A stretch of DNA of 64,000 nucleotides from Gnetum montanum (lineage: Eukaryota > Streptophyta > Gnetopsida > Gnetales > Gnetaceae). Made by a program: the position numbers and the translations under genes. Location of the stretch: NCBI GenBank assembly GCA_015680685.1, contig MNCI01008335.1:283916-347915 (forward strand). Reading direction: 5' to 3'. The notes under the pieces were generated by a model. It worked only from the letters and a program-made list of their open reading frames with translations, made no database searches and had not been told where the DNA came from. Positions 54,770-64,000 of the stretch are shown here, piece after piece (within the stretch, counting starts at the first letter, position 1; each line of letters opens with the position of its first letter).

Positions 54770-57700
54770 TCTTGAGGCCCTTCCTCATCATTATGGAGTT
54801 GGTGGGTATTTTGTGCTACATTGGTCATTCCAAGACTAATACCCCAATCCCCGATATGCCTTTGGAGAAGGCTTCACTATGGTTCCGGCTTGGGGCAAGA
54901 GAATTCCTTACCTACTTCTTAAAGAACTTTAGTGTGATGTTGTGGTCATAGTTATCTATGGATGTGGTTGGGACTATAGTGGAGTCTTTACTGCATTGGG
55001 CATTCAGCTTGGTTGCCAAGTTCATCACTAACAAGATACCAGTGAAAGAAGTAGCATATGTTATCAGTCCATGTTACCTCACAGAGATTTGGATGATGCT
55101 AGAGTATAGTCAGTATAATGCTAACAATACTATGATGGTGACACATAGAGCCCGCATGTTATTCTAGGACCTGCCTAGTAGGATGTATCACGTGTAGGGG
55201 TAAGCATGGTTATTGTAATGTTTTTATGCTTTTGGCTTGACTGCCTTTTCTAACATCATCGATTTTACAAACTTCTTGTAGGTAGAAGGTCAATGATCAA
55301 GGCTTTATCATTAATGATCAAATCTTGGCAGTGACTCAAACTACTTTAAACAAATTCACCAATAGTCCTTAGATTAGAACTACTGTGTATCAACAATTAA
55401 GAGGGGACTTTGATGCATACGCTTCAAGGTTTAACCTTGTATACAAGAAGTGCAAGGATGATGGGACGATGCACAACTAATGGGTAGATGTGAAAAATTT
55501 CATGGATCAGACCTTTGTAGCTAGGACCTCCATCTAAACCACACCGAAGAAGAAGAGGAAAGGTAAACATAAAGGCTATAGCTTCTAATGTTTCATAGTT
55601 ATGAAAATTCTAATTGTTCTATTTCTTTGACTAGTTATTAAACTTTCTTATGTTGATGCTAAAATTTGGTTGTTACTTTATAGGACCTTCCACCTCTGCT
55701 TATGTTACCATACCACTTTCAGGAGCACATCATGAGGATACCCTCATCCTAAAGTTTGGTGAGGTGATACCAACACATGAGTGATTGAGAGGATAGGTGG
55801 CTAGATACGTTCAAGAAAACATCCAACATGTGATATTGCATGATGTATTTATGGCAACTATCCCTTTCATCCTTGTTGCAAAGATGTTACATGTCATCGA
55901 GTCCTTTGATGAGAAGGTTGGTCATTTCAGCATCATCGTTTGAGGTGTGAAGGTTAACATGGATATTGATGTGGGCCTCTTTCACAACTTGTTTGGTATC
56001 CCTACCAACAAGGCAAAGGTCCCAACAAGAATAGTGAAGGAATCAAGCCATTGTGATGAAGTTTTGGAGCGGCTTGATACCAACATGGACCACTTCAGAA
56101 TTTTCATGGATGCCTTCACAAATCCTAATGCAAAGGAGTCATATCCTTTGTTTAGGTCTTGTGCATTTCCTAAACTATTATCACAAAAGAAGGTGATTAG
56201 CATTACACAAAGATGGACCCTCAAGAAGGTTCTAATGGATGATACCAGGTTCAACTAGGTGACTAACTTGGCTATTGAGCTTGAGGAGGAGATCCTTAGA
56301 CTTTGTGCTGACATCTCTACAATAGTCTACATGCACTTTGCATTTTTTATGGGTTATTTGAAGAAGTTTGTGGAGTTTCTGATGTTGTATAGGAATGGGT
56401 GATGGGTTCCCTAAGATCCAAGCCAACTTTCTAAGCCTTGGACAAAGCACATTTATCCAATGGTGCTAGCTCAAAACCCACCAAAAGGGATGTATGATAC
56501 ATCATCCATTACCACTAAGAATGTTAATGTTAGGTAGTTTGAGTATCCTGACAACATAGATGATGAGGAGCCTCTCACATTCTCAATGAGTGTTTAGGAG
56601 GCCAAACGACTACATAGGGAGGCTAAAGGGACTATCAGAGAGAAACTTAAGAGGCCTATGGAGAAAGCACCTCTAGCATCAAACCAATTTACCCCGAAGA
56701 AGCTTAAGTTTAATCTTAGGCCATTGTAGTAGGTAGTTGCAAGCATGCTTTGTTTAAGTTTAGGTATTTTATGTTTTAAAGTCTATGGTTATTTTATGGT
56801 TTCATGTGTTAACCTTTCTATGTGCTATGGTTGTAGACAAACATCATGCTATGGCAGCCCAAGTTATTATGAAGGCAAAACAAAGGCATGTAGAAAAGGC
56901 ACTCCTAAAGCAACTTGAGGTTGAAGGGCTTGCCAATACATATATAAATGATCTAGATGTATTATTTGGTGAGGTGGTACCAGGTACATTCCCCATTGTC
57001 ATCCTGAAGGAGGAAGAGGAGGAGGAGCTAGCTATGCCCATGCCTTAATGTTTTTGTTATATCTTATAGTTTAATTTTGGTTTTCATCCTAACAATTTGA
57101 TGATTATTATGCTTACAGTAGTTCCTGAGCCACCAGTGCAAGCACCTGTTCTTAAGTTTCATGTAAAATCATGGGTGGATACTCTAGACAAGGTAGAGTT
57201 CATGCATGGGATGGCCAAGGACATCATTGATTGGTTGCAATAGGTTGCACCTGAGATAAGTAAGGACTTTATTTTATGTGCCTTAGTTGTTTGTCTATGC
57301 TATAGGTTAGGATTGTGTCATGGCCATCTTAGATTGTGTATTATGTTTATGGTCATATTTCATGCTTGTGTAGTGCCTTCTATGGAGTGGGACCCTAGTA
57401 AAGACATAGAGATTAACTCTTCACCTAAGCTTTCCTATGATGTATTTAGTGTACCCTTTAAGTTGTACGAGACTACTACTAGTCTAGCAATGTCATGCAT
57501 AAAAACTTCATGAAAGCTAAAGAGGTTCAGCGAATCCCTATGGAAAAAAGTTGTGGCCTTAAGGAAGAAGACTCAATGGTAGGAGTAAATCATTAGAGAT
57601 CTCTAAAACCACAAGGTCTTTGTGGAGGCCCAAGTGACTAACTTGGGGGAGTTGTGGACTAGGGAGATCACATGGATCCCCTATTGGCATGTCATTCAGA

Positions 57701-58199
57701 ACAAAGTAGTGGTCCTACGAGAGATGCCAAAATAACGTATGCAGATGGACCCCAGCTTCTAGAAGGTTGAGGACTGGAAAGATCACTACGCTTGGATCCT
57801 AGAGTGGGGTAAGAAAAAAAAGGTCCATAAGTGATAATACAAGGTAGATCGTGGGGTGTACCTTAAGTGGCTCAAGGAGGAGTTGGTTGAATAGCGCAAA
57901 AGAGAGCTGTTCATCCATAGGATCCAGACAGAGAGTGCTTATCATCTTTTTGAAAGTACTCTTACAATGGAGCAATCCCCTACTATTTGGATTACCACTA
58001 CTATAAGTGAGACCTCTACGGTTGCTACTACCCAGGAGCCTTCTACTTGGACTGCTATAAATAGGACCATCATCCTCTCTGGCATTGATCTCGAGGATGT
58101 TGACTAGGTCAACATGATGAAGGACTAGATCCTCCATCATTTGGAGAAAGGCCTTCCACTTCTACCTCTAGAAGTCATGGAGTTAGAATCTCCATAGGT
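54770..58199 (+). pseudogene. Unrecognised gene-like region with intron-like spacers, broken
   Basis: Coding-like blocks alternate with T-rich spacers bounded by splice-like sequences (for example acceptor 'cttcttgtag' near 55,280). Blocks: about 54,780-55,170 ('KASLWFRLGAREFLTYFLKN', 'KFITNKIPVKEVAYVI'), 55,285-55,570 (ends in a basic PKKKRKG tract resembling a nuclear-localisation signal), 55,690-56,730 ('VGLFHNLFGIPTNKAKVPTR', 'DHFRIFMDAFTNPNAKESYP', ends in another Lys-rich tract), 56,840-57,048 (ends in a Glu run) and 57,120-58,140. Each block has one to several stops. I do not recognise a family; repeated basic tracts suggest a nuclear protein, possibly encoded by a mobile element. Confidence 0.45.
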
Positions 58200-59229
58200 T
58201 TGATATATTTTATGTTTTTGTTTTTTGTTTTAATTCATGATTTTGGTTATGGGTTACTAACTAGCCATATGTTGTTGCATTTTAGGCCTCATGAGACATT
58301 TGCAGCCCCAGCGATGAGGGTGGGAATGACCCACCACTTCCTCTTCTGGATGCCTCTTAGCAACCTACATTATCTTAACTTTGTTGGCTATTTGTCTTCA
58401 TTTTCATGTTGATGGCTATGATTAGCCAAAATTATGTTTTATATGATTATTATTTTTTGACATTTTTGGCACACAGTGTGGCCATGGCTATGTATGTTAT
58501 GGACACTTTAACTTTAAATTTAAATTTTGGTTTTATGTTTGGCTATAGGTATGTATAGTTATTGCAAATTTTGTAAACATTGTGAATGTTGAGAATGGCT
58601 ATGTTGACATGTTAGTTATAACATTAAATGACTAATCGATGTGATAATAGGCTAAACAAAAAAAAGTATAATAGTAAATAAGCTATTTAGTATTTTTAGG
58701 CCATGTTATGTGATTGTGGCTACGTTGCTAGTTTAAGGCCATGCTAAGCCTTGTTTCTAGTTTAAAGTCTTAGCAGACTACTATGTCAATTTAGAGTCTT
58801 AGTGGACTGTGTTATGTGGTTATCTTTGCTAGTTTAAGGACATGGTGAGCCATGATGCCTATTTAAGGTCTTAACAGACTAGTGATAAAAAAGAAATATA
58901 TGTTTATAAGGCTTTTTGATGTTTATAATACAAGTAAAAGTAAAGAAAGGCTGTAATAAATAAGTAAAAATTAAAATGAACTTAGGCTACATGCATAGGC
59001 TACATGCATGAAAGAATATAATAAATTGAAAAGAAAGATTAGGCTATATGGCTATCAGTAGATTTGGTTATGAGGGCATAGGATGGAGAACGTTAAGGTG
59101 AACTTCACTTGCACAAATTCTTCCTAATGTTTGTAAGATTAGGAAATTAGTAAGGCTTACATTGAACAAGTTTATATTCACCATCCTCCTCACTTACGAT
59201 GTTAAAAGGGAGTTCATCCCATAATACAT
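58200..59229. other. Non-genic interval with short repeats
   Basis: AT-rich with 'ggctatg' words; the 'tttaag(g/t)nc' repeat cluster is at 58,720-58,890. No gene. Confidence 0.5.
58720..58890. repeat. Cluster of five ~20-bp diverged repeats
   Basis: 'agtttaaggccatgctaagc', 'agtttaaagtcttagcagac', 'aatttagagtcttagtggac', 'agtttaaggacatggtgagc' and 'tatttaaggtcttaacagac' occur at 22-63 bp spacing, alternating two sub-types. Confidence 0.7.
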
Positions 59230-59419
59230 CTTGTTGTTTATTGTTGTCATTGTTATGTTGTTGCTCTCTTTTGGCTTGTTGGATTTAATGGCTAGGAGCT
59301 TCTTCTTGAAGCTCCACTTTAGACCTTTACTCTATGTTTACATTGTTGATAGCCAGAGGAATTGTGTTATCACCATGAATGATGATTTCACCTCCCTTTT
59401 AAGGAAGGTGAGTTTTTTG

Positions 59420-60200
59420 ATGAATGGGAGAGGACACAACTTGTAATTAAGCCAACCAAGGTCTTCCCATGATTAGGTTAAATCTTGATGTCTTCTCCAC
59501 CACTAAGAAATTGGCAGTTGTGGGGAATTTATCCCTTGCCACAAAATCCAAGGAGATGGACCACTTGATGGCAACCCTTGATTCATTAAAGGACTTAAGA
59601 GCTATGGTGGTTTTAGGTTGTTCTACTTAGTTAAGCCCAAGCATTCAACAATGGTGCATGGGGTGATGTTAATTATGGCTCCATCATGAACATACACTTG
59701 ATGTACATTAAACTGCCCTATACGTATGGTTATGAATAAAGGGGTTGTAGTCACTTCACCATTATGGGGATTAACCTTAATTTTGCTATTGTGAAATGTT
59801 AAGGGTGTTGACTTCTTCTCCCTTCGTGAGAAAGGAATCATCACTACATGGATGGCTTCCTCATTAGTGGGGATGTCCTCACTAATGGGGATGGAACTCA
59901 ACATTTTAGCTAATGCCTCATGATGTGTGGCTGAAGTCATGATTAGGTCATATAAACTTAAAGTTGTATTCTTCTACTTAAGGGATTGCCTGACTTGTTC
60001 CATTGCATTGAGGAAGTTTTTATCATTGGTCGTGGGCTTATCACCCTGGTTGTGCTTTACTTCCTCAATGTGGCCCAAAATTTGAACTTTGGCTTTAGTT
60101 TGTGGTTGTTGGGGCTTTTCCTTGTTGTTCTAGTTATGGGGTTTAGTATCCTCCTATGGCTTATTGTATGGAGTGGGTTGGGCAGAGGAGGTGATTGGTA
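59420..60200 (-). pseudogene. Gypsy gag tail and aspartic protease relic
   Basis: A frame at 59,940-59,623 reads 'SATHHEALAKMLSSIPISED' and then 'VHDGAIINITPCTIVECLGL'; the latter is the protease active-site region with D-S/T-G replaced by DGA. A further frame down to about 59,480 gives 'FLVVEKTSRFNLIMGRPWLA', the C-terminal protease hallmark. Gln/Asn-rich gag-like sequence is at about 60,200-60,000. No RT follows and no LTR of its own is seen; sequence style differs from elements A-D. Confidence 0.6.
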
Positions 60201-60512
60201 TAGCTAAAATGAGAGTGGACTTTAATGAGCATGTAATAACCAGGGAAGTTGGGTAAAAGTGGATAAAAAAATTTGCATGTTATAGCTAATTTTCTTCATG
60301 TACCTTTCACTTGATAAAACTCAAGGCAAAACTTCATTGTAAATGTGAAGATTGTAACCCACAGTGGGTAATTTCACATACTTTATACTTTTATAGATGA
60401 AACATACCTCATAAGTGGTCAAAGCCTCATTCCCCAAGTGAAAAAATTCATAGAGTATTTATATTTGGCAATTTGATGGATTTTGTGGTGGTTATACATT
60501 TTTCTATGTTGG
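60201..60512. other. Flank left of element D
   Basis: AT-rich, no gene. The last five bases before the LTR are gttgg, the expected target duplication copy. Confidence 0.45.
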
Positions 60513-61487
60513 TGATGAGTGGCGAGGTACACCTATGCTCAACCATACGAATACGAGCATTTCATGCATGATCTGGTCAAATTCCAAGGACTAAGTGCTT
60601 ATGCACCCTTGTGGAATAAGGACGGGTTGGTTGATCGTTGTCTTCCCAAACTTACTTGTATGTCATGTTTGTATGGTTAAGTAAGCTTGAGGCATATAAT
60701 TTTTATATCTTTTATGTTTTTATGTCCTGTGCTAATAGGGAAGGAGAGAGGTAACTAAGTGAGTAATTTAACTTAACTACTCATTAACTAAGTTTTAACT
60801 AATCCTAACACCAACATCCGTTCCCACTTGTCATACATATCCTGAACTAGTGCAACATTGCTGGGATTACCAAACTCTAATTGTTACTGGGTTACCAAGC
60901 ATTACATGCATGCTCGAAGTAGTCATGCTTGTGTAATTTAATGATTTTCTTAATTAATCAAAATGAATTACTGTGCTAATAATAGCAATGAAAGTGCATA
61001 AAATAAAATAAAATAAAATAAATGCATAAGAAAATAAAATAAAAAAAATGCGTAAGAAAATAAATCTCAAGTGCTGTAAGGATGAATTGAAGAGCTTGTC
61101 TTTATTGTTGTACAAAAGGTATGCTTAGGTACACAATGCTCAAATAAAGATCCGTCCACACTTAGACCTCCTGCTATGGGCACTTGGAAAATACTCTAAC
61201 TTTCAAACAGACTACAAGAGTTTCACGATTTAACTACTAAAAGACTTCCCTCCCAATTGTGCACCTAGGTGCTATATTTATAGGTTTGGGAGCAACTACT
61301 GTAATAAATAGAATAACTGCTAAAGTAACCGCTAGAGTAATCACTCTAATAATTAAAATAACTACTAGAGTAACCACTCTAATAATTAGAGTAACTGCTA
61401 GAGTAACCGCTAGAGTAATCACTCTAATAATTAAAATAACTACTAGAGTAACTGCTAGAGTAACTGCTAGAGTAACCACTCTCATCA
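60513..61487 (-). repeat. 3' LTR of element D
   Basis: 975 bp, TGATGA...TCATCA. TATA box at 61,272-61,283 (minus). Poly(A) inverted repeat TCTTTATT 61,099-61,106 / AATAAAGA 61,143-61,150. An (AAAAT)n run lies near 61,000-61,025. The U3 array (61,297-61,481) is built from 'gctagagtaacc' and 'gagtaatcactc' units instead of GATATC units. Confidence 0.9.
61297..61481. repeat. U3 tandem/inverted array of element D
   Basis: About a dozen copies of a 12-14 bp 'ctgctagagtaa'-type word alternate with GAGTAATCACTC (near-palindrome) and 'taataatta'; higher-order units repeat at roughly 90 bp. Directly upstream of the LTR TATA box. Confidence 0.88.
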
Positions 61488-61500
61488 TACCCCCATGATT
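61488..61500 (-). other. Polypurine tract of element D
   Basis: The minus strand reads AATCATGGGGGTA directly before the LTR. Confidence 0.75.
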
Positions 61501-62815
61501 GAATAAAAACTCATCCTCAAGTATAGAAGAAAAAAAACAAGTTCTTTACAAAATAGTGGAAAGGTATGGGATTATTGACTAATTGATAGCTGATGGTGGA
61601 ATGGGATGACAGACTCAACGTGCCCAGTGAACGGATCAATAAGCATATTACAAAATTAGTGTTCATGACCATTGTGATGAACACTCATACATAAATGACA
61701 TCCAAGCCTTTATTTGGAAGCTTATAGAGAAAGAGAGAGAAAGAAAATGAAGCGTGTTGTTGCCAATGCTAAGATTACGTCTTCCATTGTTTATCCATAG
61801 CCATGCCACCATACTTGCTCCTTTCATAAATGCTCTAGTTCTAGTCCATCTTAAGTGCTTCTTCCAAGCCTAGTCCATTGTTTGTATGATCACCATTTGC
61901 ACACATAGCACAGTTACAAATGAGCAAGGATAGATAAACCACAATGAAGTTGATACCTTGCCTCGATATGAAGCTCATTGGTTGAGTTTTGGTTATGGTA
62001 GAAACTAGTTCGGAGATTTATCACAGGTGACTACCCAAGGTGGGGCGAATAGTAAAATGGAGAAAATTGAAAATTTGTTCCAGGGCCCCCATGACTAAGA
62101 GCAAACCTCTGGTAGCTATAAGATAGAAAAACATGAGGAACAAAAAAGATGAAAAATATCAATAGCAACACCAATAAAATGGATGTCATGGATGGGGATG
62201 AAACAAGAAATGATTGATTGTAGGAAATGTTTAAGGGAAAGAAGTCAAAGATTACACCAAAAAGAAATGCTAGTGGGTCCTCCCCAAAGTAGGCTCATGC
62301 CCTTTATGCCCTAACAAACCCACAAACCAAAGAGTCCGTAGGCTCTAGGAATGTCATTTGGAAGTAAGAGTTAAAAACTTACCCATAAGAATTCACCAAA
62401 GAAAAACAATGCATCAACCTAGAATGGACTAATGATAAAACTAGTAATGATGTAGAAAATGGGAAGAAAGATGGAGAGGAGAGAATGGAATGGAATTCCA
62501 AGAACAAGGTTGTGTAAAGCCCCTTGTGTATTTCATGGTTAAGATGACTAAGTAGAACTTCATCCCAAATCTAGACTCAAACCAAACACATTCATTGACC
62601 TCGCATCAATACACTTAGCCAATCCATCCTCTTGAAGCAATAAGAATTCTTTCACAAAGAGTGACCACCATCCTTAGGAGAGCGAGATGGAGAAGCAGGA
62701 AGTGAGAAAGGACCTTAGTTATAGGGAACTTTCAGACATGGGTAACATGTCTTTCCAGTTTCATAACCAATGCTTGTAGCTCATATTATTTTATTATGTC
62801 TAAGGGGTGTGCTTT
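61501..62815 (-). other. Post-pol spacer of element D
   Basis: Collinear with 28,776 to about 30,075 of element C ('ttccagggcccccatgacta', 'ggcaatggg'-type words, 'acatgtctttcca'), then joined abruptly to integrase sequence. No ORF. Confidence 0.75.
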
Positions 62816-63726
62816 GCTTTATAATATAAGGTCCTTTCCACAGTGTTTGAAATTTAGTACGTTGTGGCACATGTGTGGGATTCCAATAGAGAACCTTATC
62901 TTCCAGTTGATATTTAACTTTCCTAATCCTTAGGTCATGACGTTGTTTATTGAGTGCCTTGTGCAACTCGTTAGATGACAGGGCAGCTAGTCAGTTTTCA
63001 TCTAGCAAGTTAAGGTTACCAACCATTATTTCTGTGCTAGATCAAGGTTAAGGTTGAGGTCACATGCTATGGATAGTGTACAGAGGTCAGTTTAAATGGG
63101 AAGCATTGGTAATTTACCATACACTAACTCATAGGGAGAGTAGCCTGTAGGGAGTTTCCATGTGGAGTGGTATGCCCAAAGAGCATGTTTAGTTTAGTGC
63201 TCTAGTTTCGCCTAAACTTGCTAATAGTTCTTGTTAATATCTTTGTAATCTCCCTGTTGGTGACTTCAACTTGATCGTTCGCTTGGGGGTGGTATGGTGT
63301 TGTTAGTTTGTGTTCAACCCCTAAGTGTTGCATTAATTTTTGAAAAGTTGCACCTATGAAGTATGTATCATTGTCTGAAATAAGTGCACAAGGCACACCA
63401 AACCTGTTTATGATTTTTTGTTGAACAAATTGTGTAGCTATAGATGATGTACAATCCTTAATAGTGGCTACTTCTGCCCATTTACTTGGGTAATCAATAG
63501 CAATAATGATATAGGATTTTCCATTGGACGTTGGTGTAATTAGCCCCATAAAATCAATTCCCCAAATGTCGAAGGATTCTAACAGTTGGATCCATTGTTG
63601 TGAATCCTCCATTCTAGCAGTTATTCCCCCATCACGTTGACAACACTCACAAGATTGGATGAAACGATGGGTGTCCCGAAACAATGTAGGCCAATAATAT
63701 CCTGCAAGCAAGATCTTAATGACCAT
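62781..63726 (-). pseudogene. Integrase of element D (broken, C-terminally deleted)
   Basis: The main frame 63,726-63,202 has 'GYYWPTLFRDTHRFIQSCEC' (second half of the zinc-binding region), Asp in IWGIDFMGL, Asp in LISDNDTYF and Glu in DQVEVTNREI. Part of the C-terminal domain is in another frame at 62,966-62,781 ('KVLYWNPTHVPQRTKFQTLW'). After 'LWKGPYII' it is cut by the deletion into the spacer. N-terminal sequence continues to the right edge with stops. Confidence 0.85.
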
Positions 63727-64000
63727 TCATCTCCTAGCATAATGACCCCCACAAGGACCCTCATGAGCATCTTGAAGAACTTGCAGTTAATCTATATCGG
63801 GAACACACCATTGAACCAAGCCATCGAGACACAGTTTGTAAAGTTGCTCATTAATTTTCATAAAGTACTTGGCTCGGTGAAGAAACTATTGTTTCTTCTT
63901 AAGGTTTAACTCTTGTGGTATTTTTTGGGTGAGGATATAGGTAAGAATGCTACTGTACCAGTTTGTCTCCATGGGTGATTGATTATTCACTACACTAGCA

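Larger units (their letters stand above)
60513..64000 (-). mobile_element. Element D: Athila-like gypsy element, 3' part
   Basis: Minus-strand element entering from the right edge: integrase remnants (63,726-62,781), spacer, polypurine tract (61,500-61,488) and 3' LTR (61,487-60,513). Same family as A-C. Compared with C it lacks about 0.8 kb spanning the integrase C-terminus and the first part of the spacer. Confidence 0.87.

Noticed and set aside
61237-61498. VTLAVTL/ITARVTAR-type frames on both strands
   Set aside because: They are the U3 tandem array of element D read in two directions.

Overview
The window looks like nuclear DNA of a seed plant, most probably a gymnosperm. The reasons are spliced plant-type genes (cytochrome P450, 4-coumarate:CoA ligase-like, LOG, type-B response regulator, subtilase), nested Ty3/gypsy elements primed by plant tRNA-Asp, a gene-poor AT-rich background and very old, decayed insertions. 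The species is inferred, not shown. Only two reading frames look intact: a P450 gene at 24,429-26,088 (-) and a retrotransposon gag frame running off the left edge (1-1,797, -).

Layout. 1-2,935 is the 5' end of Ty3/gypsy element A (minus strand), inserted inside the integrase of element B (plus strand). B continues to 9,805 with a post-pol spacer, an internal promoter-like block, a long decayed extra ORF and a 3' LTR. 10,122-13,995 is a spliced 4CL-like pseudogene lacking its C-terminal part. 16,114-18,175 is a tandem array of ~0.5 kb units, one more copy of which abuts and overlaps the P450 3' end (23,868-24,453). Between these lie a subtilase relic, AT-rich satellites, a Helitron-type helicase tail, a long inverted-repeat element and an endogenous caulimovirid fragment. 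27,955-37,864 is a complete, decayed gypsy element C with a near-perfect target duplication. 38,095-40,459 holds a helicase fragment followed by an RPA70-like gene (Helitron cargo). Minus-strand remnants of a type-B response regulator (43.5-44.3 kb) and a LOG cytokinin-activating enzyme (46.6-47.4 kb) follow, with an unrecognised plus-strand gene relic between them. A LINE fragment runs into an assembly gap (47,924-48,311). 49.0-50.1 kb is GC-richer DNA with a repeated MYB-type AC element. 50.2-52.5 kb is a diverged array of about a dozen hairpins. 54.8-58.2 kb is an unrecognised gene-like region. 59.2-60.2 kb holds a gypsy gag/protease relic. 60,513-64,000 is the 3' part of gypsy element D (minus), which runs off the right edge.

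A, B, C and D belong to one Athila-like LTR family. Their LTRs share a layout: terminal TGATGA/TCATCA in A, C and D (TG...CA in B), a short palindrome-rich array just upstream of TATAAATA, then an inverted repeat whose arms are TCTTTATT and AATAAAGA. The array sequence differs completely between elements while its position is kept, and B repeats the same kind of array plus TATA box in front of its extra ORF. This, together with the hairpin array at 50.2-52.5 kb whose two arms change in step, is the most unusual signal in the window.
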